A stretch of 41,348 nt of DNA from Bacteroidota bacterium (lineage in GTDB: Bacteria; Bacteroidota; Bacteroidia; Chitinophagales; Saprospiraceae), in contig JANSWP010000064.1 in NCBI GenBank assembly GCA_024743405.1, forward strand, positions 1-41,348, written 5' to 3'. The notes below the pieces were generated by a model that saw only the letters and a program-made list of their open reading frames with translations, searched no databases and was not told the DNA's origin. A program made the position numbers and the translations under genes. Each line of letters begins with the position of its first letter. Positions within the stretch are counted from its first letter, which is position 1. Positions 1 to 8,493 of this stretch are shown here, in pieces.

Positions 1-132
1 AAATATTTTGCAAGAATCCGCTCTTACATCAGTACTGCTCGTAAACAAGGGATTAATGCTTTTGATGCAATCCGTAGCTTGTTTACCAATGAAGATATTC
101 CTCAAATTTTAATCAGCAATCTTTATTGCTGA
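1..132 (+). mobile_element. IS66-like transposase, C-terminal fragment
   Basis: An open frame enters from the left edge and ends at TGA 130-132, giving the last 43 residues of a protein. The segment YFARIRSYISTARKQGINAF followed by DAIRSLF resembles the C-terminal tail of IS66-family transposases (DDE_Tnp_IS66), which commonly end with a helix of the form 'F.RI.S.I.TARKQG.N...AI...F'. The rest of the element lies outside the window. The right terminal inverted repeat could not be placed; it should lie within the next one or two hundred bases. Family assignment is by resemblance only; another transposase family is possible. Confidence 0.62.
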
Positions 133-444
133 ATAGTTACATTTCAGAAATCAAAAGATTTAGCGCAAAACCTTCGATTCTGAAGGCTATCCAAATAGGA
201 AAAGTCGTCTTAATAGACATACAAAAAAAAAGAGGGTTGCGTTTGAAACTTGGCACGTTGTTGAGGTTGGATTTAGTCTATCCTTAAAATGATTCCTTTT
301 GAAAAAGGAATCGTCTTAATGTTGAATAATAGGAATCAAATAAATTTGCGCCATCATTCATATCAAAAACGGAACTTATTCTTTAGCCATTACTTATTTT
401 ACTTTTATCGAAAAAATAATTTTTACATTTAACCATTTTCTATA
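133..444. other. Intergenic region between IS remnant and DUF4403 gene
   Basis: No gene is visible in these 312 bases. They should contain the end of the IS66-like element, whose boundary cannot be seen without another copy. A short perfect inverted repeat, GATTCCTTTT-GA-AAAAGGAATC, lies at 291-312. A Bacteroidota-type -7 box TAAATTTG followed by CGCC lies at 341-348. Confidence 0.6.
341..348 (+). promoter_or_regulatory. Probable -7 promoter box (TAAATTTG) of the DUF4403 gene
   Basis: TAAATTTG matches the Bacteroidota primary-sigma -7 consensus TAnnTTTG and is followed by CGCC, as in the other likely promoters of this window. A TTG lies at 322-324, only 16 bases upstream, closer than the usual 19 or so, so the -33 element is uncertain. 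It would give a leader of about 90 bases before the ATG at 445. Confidence 0.4.
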
Positions 445-1800
445 ATGAAGTTTTTTTCCGTATATTTTTTTATTGGAGTTATCTTTTTACTTATTTCCTG
501 TAAAACGACTTTGCCTGTGAAACCTTCTGAACACTATGATCCATATGATATTAAACCTCGAACTTCAATCATGAATATACCTATTCGGCTGCATAAATTA
601 GAACTCCAAAATGCAATAAATACAGAATTAGGTGAAACATTATTTGAAGAAGACGATAAAGAGGAAGGGCTAACCATTATTGCGAAAAAAGGGGGCGAAA
701 TTACGATTGAATTAAATAATGAATACCTAAGCTACCAAGTACCTCTCAATCTCTTAGTAAAGAAATCTACCTTTTTGGGAAATGCTGAAGCAGAAGGTCG
801 ATTGATCATCGATTTAATAACAAATTATCAAATTGAGCCAGATTGGAATTTCACCACCCAAACGGAAGTAGAAAACCATAATTGGGTAGAAAAGCCTGTT
901 TTAAAATTAGGTTTCGCCAATCTTCCAATTCAATTTATTGCCGATATTGTATTGGACAAAATGAAAACAACCCTTACAGCTGCAATAGATAAAAACATAA
1001 GCGGTTCTTTTAATCTTCAAAGTCAAATTGATACAGCTTGGACTGGTCTTCAAGATCCGATTTTACTTTCTGAAGAATACAAAACCTGGTTACAGTTTAA
1101 TCCTCAAAAATTGGAATTGACCCCCTTTCATACCAATGAAAATATTGTCTCTGCCACTGTCGTTATTTCCGCATTGCCAGAAATCATCTTAGGAAATAAG
1201 CCTATTCAATTATTAAAAACGGATCTCCCAAATTTTCAATTGACCGAAAAAGTCGGAGATGACTTTATTTTCGAATTGGGTACAGCTATTTCTTTTGACG
1301 AAACGGAACGAATATCAAAAGAAAACATGCTAGGAGAAACCTATTCAGCTGGAAAAAGATCGGTTACGGTAAAAGATATTGAATTGTATGGAAAAGGAAA
1401 TAAATTGGTGGTAAATACGCTTTTGGAAGGGGATTATGATGGAAACTTATATTTTATCGGAGAGCCAAAATACAACTCAAGAAAAAATAAAATTGAATTA
1501 GAAAAAGTAGACTTTGATTTCACTTCCAAACGATTTTTACTAAAAAGCGCAAGTTGGTTATTTAAAGGAAGTTTAAAAAGAGCTATTCAAGATAATTTAG
1601 ATTTCTACTTGGAAGAAAATTTGGAAGAAATCAAAAAAATAATCCAAAAACAATTGAATGATTATAAGCTTTCAAAGGGAATATTCCTTAATGGAAACTT
1701 AAACGAGCTAAATATTTCGCATGTTTATGTGGCTCCTGATGGAATTCATGTAAGAGTTGGCTTGACAGGCAAATTAAATGTAGATGTGAGAGGGTTTTAA
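445..1800 (+). CDS. DUF4403 family lipoprotein
   Basis: A 451-residue protein with a lipoprotein signal: hydrophobic stretch at residues 7-17, then a lipobox ending in Cys19 (LLISC). It should therefore be lipidated and anchored to an envelope membrane facing the periplasm or surface. The mature part resembles DUF4403: an N-terminal 'IPIRLHKLELQNAINTELGE' segment, a 'KKGGEITIELNNEYLSYQVP' strand and a C-terminal 'IHVRVGLTGKLNVDV' strand. Members of this family look like duplicated lipid-binding (BPI/SMP-like) folds, but their function is unknown. The gene stands alone, downstream of an IS remnant, and ends at a strong hairpin shared with the convergent next gene. The ATG at 445 is chosen because it directly precedes the signal peptide. 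Confidence 0.75.
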   Translation: MKFFSVYFFIGVIFLLISCKTTLPVKPSEHYDPYDIKPRTSIMNIPIRLHKLELQNAINTELGETLFEEDDKEEGLTIIAKKGGEITIELNNEYLSYQVPLNLLVKKSTFLGNAEAEGRLIIDLITNYQIEPDWNFTTQTEVENHNWVEKPVLKLGFANLPIQFIADIVLDKMKTTLTAAIDKNISGSFNLQSQIDTAWTGLQDPILLSEEYKTWLQFNPQKLELTPFHTNENIVSATVVISALPEIILGNKPIQLLKTDLPNFQLTEKVGDDFIFELGTAISFDETERISKENMLGETYSAGKRSVTVKDIELYGKGNKLVVNTLLEGDYDGNLYFIGEPKYNSRKNKIELEKVDFDFTSKRFLLKSASWLFKGSLKRAIQDNLDFYLEENLEEIKKIIQKQLNDYKLSKGIFLNGNLNELNISHVYVAPDGIHVRVGLTGKLNVDVRGF

Positions 1801-1845
1801 AATTGTTAGTCATCAACAAAGTAGCTTATTCGATGACTAACAATT
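1801..1845. terminator. Bidirectional hairpin between convergent genes
   Basis: AATTGTTAGTCATC (1801-1814) is the exact reverse complement of GATGACTAACAATT (1832-1845): a perfect 14-bp stem with a 17-base loop, placed immediately after the DUF4403 stop codon and before the stop codon of the opposing lipoprotein gene. There is no long T-run, so it may act as an RNA 3' end or a weak terminator for both. Confidence 0.7.
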
Positions 1846-1853
1846 AACTCCTA

Positions 1854-2222
1854 TTATTTCGTCTTGGCTAATTTTAGTATTCGTTCCTTACCTGCATCAT
1901 TCATTTTGAAACTCATTGAATCAGCCGTAAGAAGAGTAATCTTAACTAGCTTTTCTAAGGCATTAGTGTCAATAGTATCTTTGGTATACAATTTATTACC
2001 GACCAATCTGTAAGCACCACTTTCTTTATAGGTTAAAGTCCCTTGATAAGTATATTGATTGGCATCATTAAATGAAAAATTAATAACAGAAACATCCAAA
2101 TCTAAAGGAGTGCCTTCCTCTAAGATTTCCGTGCATTGCCAGCTACCTAATATTGCCTGAGTGTTTGGGTTCTCACAACTGATACAAAGAAAAATGGTTA
2201 TTGATACTATTAAAAAGCGCAT
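1854..2222 (-). CDS. Small lipocalin-like lipoprotein
   Basis: A 122-residue protein when started at the ATG at 2222, which puts a lipobox signal at its N-terminus (MRFLIVSITIFLCISC, Cys16). The open frame runs further upstream to an ATG at 2294, but that start would bury the signal peptide behind 24 residues, so 2222 is preferred. The mature part (GSWQCTEI...INFSFNDANQYTY...SGAYRLVGNKLYT...) has the alternating beta-strand pattern of the lipocalin-like domain proteins common in Bacteroidota, in which 'GxW' opens the barrel. No ligand can be inferred. It converges on the DUF4403 gene and lies downstream of nhaD on the same strand, with a hairpin region between them. Confidence 0.65.
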   Translation of the reverse strand: MRFLIVSITIFLCISCENPNTQAILGSWQCTEILEEGTPLDLDVSVINFSFNDANQYTYQGTLTYKESGAYRLVGNKLYTKDTIDTNALEKLVKITLLTADSMSFKMNDAGKERILKLAKTK

Positions 2223-2321
2223 AATAATTTGAAGTTTTAAGTTCTTAAAAAAAGAGTTTGCTCGAACAAAAAAACAACTCTTGTGATCTGTCAATCTTTA
2301 AATGTTGGAATCAATTTGAGA

Positions 2322-2408
2322 ACAATTGAAGCCAGCACGAAGCGAAGATTCATTTTTTTTGCCTTAGCTAAAAGAGTGATTCTCCAACGAAGTGCAGGCT
2401 CCAATTTC
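2322..2408. repeat. Imperfect long inverted repeat downstream of nhaD
   Basis: The arm at about 2323-2353 (AATTGAAGCCAGCAC, then GAAGATTCA) pairs imperfectly with the arm at about 2377-2406 (TGATTCTCC, then GTGCAGGCTCCAATT). The loop is AT-rich and contains TTTTTTTTGCCT. It follows the nhaD stop codon at about 35 bases and probably folds as a 3'-end hairpin of the nhaD transcript. The architecture recalls the longer hairpin elements at 32402-32587, 34589-34750 and 38108-38266, but only the ten-base TTTTTTGCCT is shared with their core. Confidence 0.55.
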
Positions 2409-2442
2409 ACCAAAGACCCTACGATTTAATCTTGATTAACAA

Positions 2443-3774
2443 CTAATGCATCAAGATAAAAACAGCGGCACCTGCAAGAAAGCCAATTAATGCTAACCAA
2501 GCAATGTTTTTCAAATACCAAATAAAGTCAATTTTTTCCATTCCCATAGCAGCTACACCAGCGGCAGAACCAATAATCAACATACTTCCTCCTGTACCTG
2601 CGGAATAAGCGATGAAGTGCCATAGTTCAGAATCCATGGGGAAAACATCCATCGAATACATACCCATCGAAGCTGCCACTAAAGGAACATTATCAATTAT
2701 TGCAGATAAGAAACCCAAAATAATAATGACAATATCCTGATTTGGTATTGAGGCTTGCAATTGCTCTGCTAAAGACATTAACAACCCAACTTTTTCTCCT
2801 GAATGGTTCAAAACCACAACTGATTCTAAGGCTGCAACTGCCACTAAAATACCTAAGAAAAACAGTATACTTGACATCTCAATTCGAGATAAGGCATGGT
2901 GTGCCGAATAACTTTCTTTCCGTTCCTCAGTAAAGTCTTCTTCTGGGTGAATATACTCAGAAACCAACCAAACAATTCCAAGGGATAACATCATTCCAAC
3001 ATATGGAGGAAGCCCTGTAAGAGATTTAAAAACAGGAACAAAAACCAATGCACCTAATCCAACAAACAACATAACGCCACTACTCAATAATTTTTCCTCC
3101 TTAATTTTTGAATCAATATCTCTAGTAGGAGCTATGATATTCCCCTGAAAACCTTTAGTCATAGATAGAACAAATGTAGGAACCACTAGACAAGCTATTG
3201 ATGGTAAAACTAGGTTTTCTATCAAACCAACCGTTGAAACTTTTGCTCCTATCCAAAGCATAGTAGTGGTCACATCACCGATTGGAGACCACGCTCCACC
3301 AGCATTGGCAGCAATCACAGCCATAGATATAAACCATAACCGTTCACCTCTATCAGGAATAAGTCTTCTTAATAGGGAAACTAATACAATTGTAGAAGCC
3401 AAATTATCTAAAGTGGCAGAAAGGAAAAAACCAAGAATACAAACTAGCCACAATAATTTTTTCTTACTTGTAGTTGTGATTCGATTTGTGATAACAGCGA
3501 ATCCTTTATGTAAGTCAATCAATTCCACAATGGTCATTGCACCAATAAGGAAAAATAAAATCTCTGCTACTTTCCCAATGTGATGAAGTAAAACACTATC
3601 AATTTCACCAATATGATGATGATGATCTACCACTTCCAATCCCCCTAGACTTAGAAAAGCCCAACACAAAGCTCCCATTATCAAAGCCGGAACCGTTTTA
3701 TCTAATTTAAGTGGATGTTCAAAAACGATGGTTAGGTAACCAATTATAAAACATAAAATTATAGCCGTAAGCAT
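2443..3774 (-). CDS. nhaD: NhaD-type Na+/H+ antiporter
   Basis: A 443-residue integral membrane protein of the ArsB/NhaD superfamily, exchanging cytoplasmic Na+ (or Li+) for external H+. The N-terminus MLTAIILCFIIGYLTIVFEH and the following 'VPALIMGALCWA' are typical of NhaD, as are 'LFFLIGAMTIVELID', 'LSATLDNLASTIVLVSLLRR' and 'NAGGAWSPIGDVTTTMLWI' in the first half and 'SAIIDNVPLVAASMGMY' with 'GGSMLIIGSAAGVAAMG' in the second; the paired D-N motifs in the two halves are the expected inverted-repeat ion-binding segments. Histidine-rich VVDHHHHIGE lies between the first helices. The frame is open up to an ATG at 3879, but the internal ATG at 3774 gives the family's normal N-terminus, so it was chosen. 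Sodium extrusion would fit a marine or saline-tolerant lifestyle. Confidence 0.88.
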   Translation of the reverse strand: MLTAIILCFIIGYLTIVFEHPLKLDKTVPALIMGALCWAFLSLGGLEVVDHHHHIGEIDSVLLHHIGKVAEILFFLIGAMTIVELIDLHKGFAVITNRITTTSKKKLLWLVCILGFFLSATLDNLASTIVLVSLLRRLIPDRGERLWFISMAVIAANAGGAWSPIGDVTTTMLWIGAKVSTVGLIENLVLPSIACLVVPTFVLSMTKGFQGNIIAPTRDIDSKIKEEKLLSSGVMLFVGLGALVFVPVFKSLTGLPPYVGMMLSLGIVWLVSEYIHPEEDFTEERKESYSAHHALSRIEMSSILFFLGILVAVAALESVVVLNHSGEKVGLLMSLAEQLQASIPNQDIVIIILGFLSAIIDNVPLVAASMGMYSMDVFPMDSELWHFIAYSAGTGGSMLIIGSAAGVAAMGMEKIDFIWYLKNIAWLALIGFLAGAAVFILMH

Positions 3775-4027
3775 ATAGTTATTATAATTAAGAATTAACA
3801 AAAAAAATCTAAAGGTAAGTTTTGATCTTAAATTTTCATCAACAAATAATACCTCAATATTAAACCAATACTTAAACATTTGACTAACAATCCTTTAAAA
3901 AGACAATTATTAACAATAACATACAAAAAATTGAAATTTATTAATGGTATTTCAAAATAATTATAAATCACTTTTGAGAATAGTGTCTGGAATCTTTTTT
4001 GCTAAAGATTGTTTAAACTAAATATCT

Positions 4028-4035
4028 TATTTTTG
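4028..4035 (+). promoter_or_regulatory. Probable -7 promoter box (TATTTTTG) of dusB
   Basis: TATTTTTG followed by CGC matches the Bacteroidota TAnnTTTG box and lies 32 bases before the dusB ATG. No TTTG stands at the ideal 19-base spacing upstream; the nearest TTG is at 4009-4011. Confidence 0.5.
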
Positions 4036-4066
4036 CGCACTTTTATAATAGAAATATTAATAATTC

Positions 4067-5059
4067 ATGGTCAAAATTGATAATGTAGAATTAGGAGAGT
4101 TTCCTTTGTTATTGGCACCTATGGAGGATGTAAGTGATCCGCCTTTCCGTGCATTGTGCAAAGAACAAGGTTGCGACATGATGTACACTGAATTTATTTC
4201 CGTTGAAGGGTTAATTAGAGACGCTAGGAAAAGTGTAGAAAAACTAGATATCTATGATTATGAGCGACCAATAGGCATTCAAATATTTGGTGCGGAATTA
4301 AGTTCTATGATGAAGGCGGCTGAAATTGTGGAAGCGGCTAAACCAGAAGTTTTAGACATCAATTATGGATGCCCAGTTAAGAAAGTAGCTTGTAAAATGA
4401 TGGGAGCAGGTATTCTTCAAGATATTCCAAAAATGATCGAGCTGACGGAAGCGGTGGTAAAATCAACCAATTTGCCTGTAACTGTGAAAACTAGATTAGG
4501 GTGGGATGACAAAACAAAATATATTGAAGACATTGCTGAAAGACTTCAGGATGTAGGAATAAAAGCCTTATCAATACATGGCAGGACCCGAAAACAGATG
4601 TATAAAGGAGAAGCAGATTGGACTTTGATCGGGAATATTAAAAAAAATCCACGAATTAAAATTCCAATTTTTGGAAATGGAGATATTAATAGCCCACAAA
4701 AAGCACTAGCTTATAAAAATAAGTATGGAGTTGATGGCATCATGATTGGTCGAGCAAGTATTGGATATCCTTGGATTTTTCGAGAGATAAAGCACTTTTT
4801 CAAAACGGGTGAAATATTGCCGCCACCTACTATCGAAGAAAGAGTAAGGGCAGCTAGACAACATGTTCAACACTCTATTGAATGGAAAGGGGAAAAGTTA
4901 GGAATTTTAGAAATGCGTCGGCACTACACTAATTACTTCCGCGGAATCCCACATATAAAACCATACAGAGGTAAATTGGTAAGTAATATGGCACCTGAAG
5001 ATATTTTTGAAATTTTGGACGAAATTTTAGATCGGTTTGGCAATCATGTTTTTGTCTAA
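4067..5059 (+). CDS. dusB: tRNA-dihydrouridine synthase B
   Basis: A 330-residue FMN-dependent enzyme that reduces specific uridines in the D-loop of tRNA to dihydrouridine in the cytoplasm. Family signatures are clear: 'APMEDVSDPPFR' near residue 17 (flavin-binding start of the TIM barrel), 'DINYGCPVKK' with the catalytic cysteine at residue 102, 'PVTVKTRLGWDD', 'IHGRTRKQMYKGEADW' and 'IMIGRASIGYPWIF' (phosphate-binding end). Length is normal for DusB. The ATG at 4067 lies just downstream of a good -7 box. The next gene also acts on tRNA and follows after 85 bases in the same direction, so the two may be cotranscribed. Confidence 0.9.
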   Translation: MVKIDNVELGEFPLLLAPMEDVSDPPFRALCKEQGCDMMYTEFISVEGLIRDARKSVEKLDIYDYERPIGIQIFGAELSSMMKAAEIVEAAKPEVLDINYGCPVKKVACKMMGAGILQDIPKMIELTEAVVKSTNLPVTVKTRLGWDDKTKYIEDIAERLQDVGIKALSIHGRTRKQMYKGEADWTLIGNIKKNPRIKIPIFGNGDINSPQKALAYKNKYGVDGIMIGRASIGYPWIFREIKHFFKTGEILPPPTIEERVRAARQHVQHSIEWKGEKLGILEMRRHYTNYFRGIPHIKPYRGKLVSNMAPEDIFEILDEILDRFGNHVFV

Positions 5060-5144
5060 ATCGTAATAATACAAGCTATTGTATACTAGACAAAACCTTG
5101 TATTATATTTTCCCCAAGCCAAATCATGAAAATTAAACAAACCT

Positions 5145-6566
5145 GTGGTATTTAATATTCAAAAACACGAAAGAGAGATCTTTAATATAATAAGTGAAGC
5201 TGCTAAGAATCTTGGTTATCCAGCCTATGTAGTGGGCGGATATGTCCGAGATCGCTTACTGGCCAGACCTTCAAAAGACATAGATATTGTTTGTGTTGGC
5301 AGTGGTATTCAATTGGCCCAAAATGTAGCAGGTCTTTTGCGACCTATTCCCCGAGTGACCGTTTATAAGCGATTTGGGACTGCGATGCTAAAGCATCAGG
5401 ATATGGAAATAGAATTCGTGGGTGCAAGAAAGGAATCTTATCGACATGATTCTAGAAAACCAACAGTAGAAGAAGGGACATTAGAAGATGACCAAAACCG
5501 CAGAGATTTTACAATTAATGCCTTAGCCGTTAGTTTAAATGAGGAAAACTTTGGATACATTATAGATCCTTTTGAAGGGTTAGCACATTTAGAGTCAAAG
5601 ATTATTAAAACACCTCTTGAATCGGGGAAAACGTTTTCTGATGACCCCTTAAGGATGATGCGAGCTATTCGATTTTCTACTCAATTAGGCTTCGAAATTG
5701 AAGATCCTACCTTGAAGGCCATTTCAAAATATAGGAATCGTATTAATATCGTATCTAAAGAACGAATTACTACTGAGTTTACAAAAATATTAGCATCGAG
5801 TAAACCTTCTGTCGGGCTCAATTTATTATTTAAAACTGGCCTTTTAAAAATTATATTTCCTGAGATGGCTCAACTATACGGTGTTGAGTACATTAAAGGA
5901 AAAGGACATAAGGATAATTTTTATCATACTCTAGAAGTTATAGATAACCTTTGTAAAAAGACAGATAACATCTGGTTAAGATGGGCGGCAGTTTTGCATG
6001 ATATTGCCAAACCGCCAACCAAGAGATTTGATCCTCAACAAGGATGGACATTTCATGGACATGAAGCATTAGGAGCGGCAATGGTTCCTCGAATCTTCAA
6101 GCGAATGCGATTACCTTTGGATCATAAAATGAAGTATGTTCAAAAATTGGTTCGGCTGCACCTTCGACCCATCAGCTTAACTAAAGACAATATTACAGAC
6201 TCGGCTGTTCGAAGACTCCTTTTTGAGGCAGGAGATGACATTGATGATCTAATGCAATTATGCCAAGCTGATATAACTTCGAAAAACCCTAATAAGGTAA
6301 AGCGATATTTATCGAATTATGAATTAGTGAAAGAAAGATTGGTTGCTATAGAAGAAAGTGATAAAATTCGAAATTGGCAGCCTCCGATATCGGGAATGGC
6401 TATCATGGAAACTTTTGATATAACTCCATCTAGGGAAGTAGGCATAATCAAAAACGCCATTAGGGAAGCCATTTTAGATGGAGAAATCCCGAATGAATAT
6501 AATGCGGCTTACCAATTTATGTTGGAAAAGGCTGAGGAAATCGGGTTGAGCCCAGTTTCGAAATAA
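5145..6566 (+). CDS. CCA tRNA nucleotidyltransferase (class II, with HD domain)
   Basis: A 473-residue enzyme of the class II polymerase-beta superfamily, expected to add or repair the 3' CCA end of tRNAs. The nucleotidyltransferase head has GGYVRD at residues 31-36, catalytic aspartates D45 and D47 in KDIDIV, and RRDFTINA from residue 119. The RNA- and primer-binding part follows ('DPLRMMRAIRFSTQLGF'). A C-terminal HD phosphohydrolase domain is present (H285-D286 in AVLHDIAKPP, plus FHGHEALGA). Poly(A) polymerases share the head domain, but the HD fusion and Bacteroidota context favour a CCA-adding role. The start is GTG at 5145: a stop codon (TGA at 5127-5129) lies just upstream in frame, and the nearby ATG at 5126 is in another frame with a quick stop. 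Confidence 0.85.
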   Translation: MVFNIQKHEREIFNIISEAAKNLGYPAYVVGGYVRDRLLARPSKDIDIVCVGSGIQLAQNVAGLLRPIPRVTVYKRFGTAMLKHQDMEIEFVGARKESYRHDSRKPTVEEGTLEDDQNRRDFTINALAVSLNEENFGYIIDPFEGLAHLESKIIKTPLESGKTFSDDPLRMMRAIRFSTQLGFEIEDPTLKAISKYRNRINIVSKERITTEFTKILASSKPSVGLNLLFKTGLLKIIFPEMAQLYGVEYIKGKGHKDNFYHTLEVIDNLCKKTDNIWLRWAAVLHDIAKPPTKRFDPQQGWTFHGHEALGAAMVPRIFKRMRLPLDHKMKYVQKLVRLHLRPISLTKDNITDSAVRRLLFEAGDDIDDLMQLCQADITSKNPNKVKRYLSNYELVKERLVAIEESDKIRNWQPPISGMAIMETFDITPSREVGIIKNAIREAILDGEIPNEYNAAYQFMLEKAEEIGLSPVSK

Positions 6567-6575
6567 CCATTTATT

Positions 6576-6616
6576 CAAAAGTCAAGCTCCAACGGTCAAA
6601 AAGAGCTTGATTTTTG
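6576..6616. terminator. Bidirectional terminator between CCA enzyme and sigma factor genes
   Basis: CAAAAGTCAAGCTC (6576-6589) pairs with GAGCTTGATTTTTG (6603-6616) over 14 bp with one G-U pair. The stem ends with A-runs on one side and T-runs on the other, so it can work as a terminator in both directions. It lies between two convergent genes. Confidence 0.75.
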
Positions 6617-6633
6617 AATTTTTGAAGGTTTGT

Positions 6634-7233
6634 TTATTGTAATTGAACTTTATGGTCTTCCACTAACTTTCGAATATTAATTAAAGCATACCTCATACGA
6701 CCCAAAGCAGTATTAATACTGACTCTAGTCAACTTCGCAATTTCCTTAAAACTCATATCAGCATAGTGACGTAAGATGACTACCTCTCGTTGTTCTGGAG
6801 GTAACATATCAACTAAACTTCGAAGTTTTTGATGAGTTTGACTTTTAATTATTTGTTGTTCTGCGTTATCTTCGGTGACTCTCAGTACATTGAAGATATC
6901 AAATGTATCAGTAGGATGTACGGTCGGTCGACGTTTATTGCGTCTGAAATAATCTACACATAAATTGTAAGAAATACGCATAGCCCATTGGCTAAACTTA
7001 CCTTCATGATTATATTTTCCTTTACGAAGGGTATCAATAATTTTGATAAACACTTCTTGGAAAATATCATGAGCAAGGCTTTCATCCTTTACAAATAGAT
7101 AAATTGAAGTATAGATTTTTTGTTTGTGACGACTTAAAAGCTCCTCAAAAGCCCTTTCCTCACCATCTAAATAACGTAAAATAAGTTGTTGGTCATTGAC
7201 CTGCTTAAAAGCATGAAGCGGCGTAACTTGCAT
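6634..7233 (-). CDS. ECF-type RNA polymerase sigma-70 factor
   Basis: A 199-residue extracytoplasmic-function sigma factor that would redirect RNA polymerase to a special promoter set. Region 2 spans about residues 23-100: the DLxxEVF-like helix is seen as HDIFQEVFIKII, followed by 'KFSQWAMRISYNLCVDYFRR', the -10 recognition helix. Region 4 spans about residues 135-190: 'LPPEQREVVILRHYADMSFKEIA' and the DNA-reading helix 'VSINTALGRMRYAL'. No anti-sigma factor gene is next to it: its neighbours are the CCA enzyme (convergent) and tpiA (divergent). Regulation is therefore not evident. In Bacteroidota, similar lone sigma factors with the TALGRMRYA motif are widespread, but I cannot name the regulon. 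Confidence 0.88.
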   Translation of the reverse strand: MQVTPLHAFKQVNDQQLILRYLDGEERAFEELLSRHKQKIYTSIYLFVKDESLAHDIFQEVFIKIIDTLRKGKYNHEGKFSQWAMRISYNLCVDYFRRNKRRPTVHPTDTFDIFNVLRVTEDNAEQQIIKSQTHQKLRSLVDMLPPEQREVVILRHYADMSFKEIAKLTRVSINTALGRMRYALINIRKLVEDHKVQLQ

Positions 7234-7457
7234 AACTAAATCTTTTAGTTTTAGAATATGTTCTTTAATGATTTAGTGTAAAAGTTACTGCTTATATGGG
7301 AAGAGATTTAGTTAAAAAAATTAGATTGACAGAATATGAACTTAAATTAAATGGACAACTATTGGGCCAAAGTATAAAAGTTAATCAAAGTTGAACCGTT
7401 TTTTAGAAACTTTAACAAAAAATTAGTTCAAACCTTTTTTGTATAAAATCCTTGTGA

Positions 7458-7592
7458 ATGAAGATAGCACAAATAAACACTGAATTATTGTCTTATGCAA
7501 CACCTATCATTGAATATCTTTTACTTATGTTTATCATCTTACATTTTTTATTGGTCATAAAAATACTTTTCCAAATACCTTTTGGCAATTGA
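7458..7592 (+). CDS. Possible small membrane protein (44 aa)
   Basis: An ATG-TGA frame encodes 44 residues. The first half is moderately polar (MKIAQINTELLSYATPIIEY), and the second half is a continuous hydrophobic helix (LLLMFIILHFLLVIKILFQI) long enough to span a membrane, ending PFGN. It stands alone in the sigma factor/tpiA intergenic region. In an AT-rich genome such frames arise by chance, and no convincing ribosome-binding site is visible, so this is only a candidate. A leader peptide or small membrane protein are equally possible. Confidence 0.25.
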   Translation: MKIAQINTELLSYATPIIEYLLLMFIILHFLLVIKILFQIPFGN

Positions 7593-7666
7593 TTGAATCT
7601 ACAAAATTTTCGTATAAAACTGTAGATCAACAACTTAGACAGTCCTTTTTATTCAGACAATCTTCT

Positions 7667-7697
7667 TTTGCAAACATCCACAATTAACCTACCTTTG
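7667..7697 (+). promoter_or_regulatory. Promoter of tpiA (TTTG-N19-TACCTTTG)
   Basis: TTTG at 7667-7670 and TACCTTTG at 7690-7697 are separated by exactly 19 bases, matching the Bacteroidota primary promoter (-33 TTTG, -7 TAnnTTTG). Transcription would begin near 7703, giving a leader of about 35 bases before the ATG at 7738. Confidence 0.7.
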
Positions 7698-7737
7698 CCG
7701 CGATTTTTTTAAATAATGCAAAATTTAATTTTAAAAG

Positions 7738-8493
7738 ATGAAAAGAAGACAAATTGTTGCTGGAAATTGGAAAATGAACAAAACCTATGAAGAAGGTCGA
7801 GAACTTGCACAAAGTATCTTAAATAAATTTGTTCCTGAAGAAACACATGTAATTATTTGCACACCCTATATACATTTGAAAAGCATTCATAATCTCCTAA
7901 AAGAAGTCTCTCGAGTAGCCTTGGGAGCACAAAATTGTCACCAAGAAAAAAGTGGAGCTTTTACTGGAGAGACTTCACCAGCAATGCTCAAGTCTGTAGG
8001 TGTAAAATACGTTATCATTGGTCACTCAGAAAGAAGAGCTTATTTCAGTGAAAGTGACGAATTATTAGCATCAAAAGTAGATAATGCCTTGGCACATGAA
8101 TTAAGACCAATATTCTGTTGTGGTGAAGATTTGGCTATTAGAGAATCTGGTACGCATGCTCAATTTGTTGAAAATCAACTTAAATCAAGCTTGTTTCACT
8201 TGAGTGAATCTGCATTTAAAAATATTGTCATTGCCTATGAACCAATATGGGCAATCGGGACAGGAAAGACAGCTAGTCCGGAACAAGCCCAAGAGATGCA
8301 TGCGCACATTCGTCAATTGATTAAACAAAAATATGGTTCTGAAGTAGCTGAAAGCACCAGTATATTATATGGTGGAAGTTGTAAACCAACCAACGCCAAA
8401 GAAATTTTTGGCAAACCTGATGTTGATGGTGGTTTAATTGGCGGTGCCTCATTAAAAGCAGAAGACTTTATTCAAATTGTCAATAGCTTTTAA
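7738..8493 (+). CDS. tpiA: Triose-phosphate isomerase
   Basis: A 251-residue TIM-barrel enzyme interconverting dihydroxyacetone phosphate and glyceraldehyde 3-phosphate in glycolysis and gluconeogenesis. Active-site residues are all in place: N10 and K12 in AGNWKMNK, H96 in IIGHSERR, and catalytic E168 in AYEPIWAIGTGKTAS, with loop 6 following. The phosphate-binding ends 'ILYGGSCKPTNA' and 'VDGGLIGGASLKAEDF' are normal, as is the length. It has its own promoter at 7667-7697 and no co-directional partner within 280 bases. Confidence 0.95.
   Translation: MKRRQIVAGNWKMNKTYEEGRELAQSILNKFVPEETHVIICTPYIHLKSIHNLLKEVSRVALGAQNCHQEKSGAFTGETSPAMLKSVGVKYVIIGHSERRAYFSESDELLASKVDNALAHELRPIFCCGEDLAIRESGTHAQFVENQLKSSLFHLSESAFKNIVIAYEPIWAIGTGKTASPEQAQEMHAHIRQLIKQKYGSEVAESTSILYGGSCKPTNAKEIFGKPDVDGGLIGGASLKAEDFIQIVNSF

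Larger units (their letters stand above)
7234..7737. other. Divergent intergenic region, sigma factor / tpiA
   Basis: These 504 bases lie between a minus-strand sigma factor gene and plus-strand tpiA, so both promoters should be here. A good promoter for tpiA is present (7667-7697) and one small possible ORF at 7458-7592. No clear -7 box (CAAAnnTA on the plus strand) was found for the sigma factor gene. No structured RNA was recognised. Confidence 0.6.
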
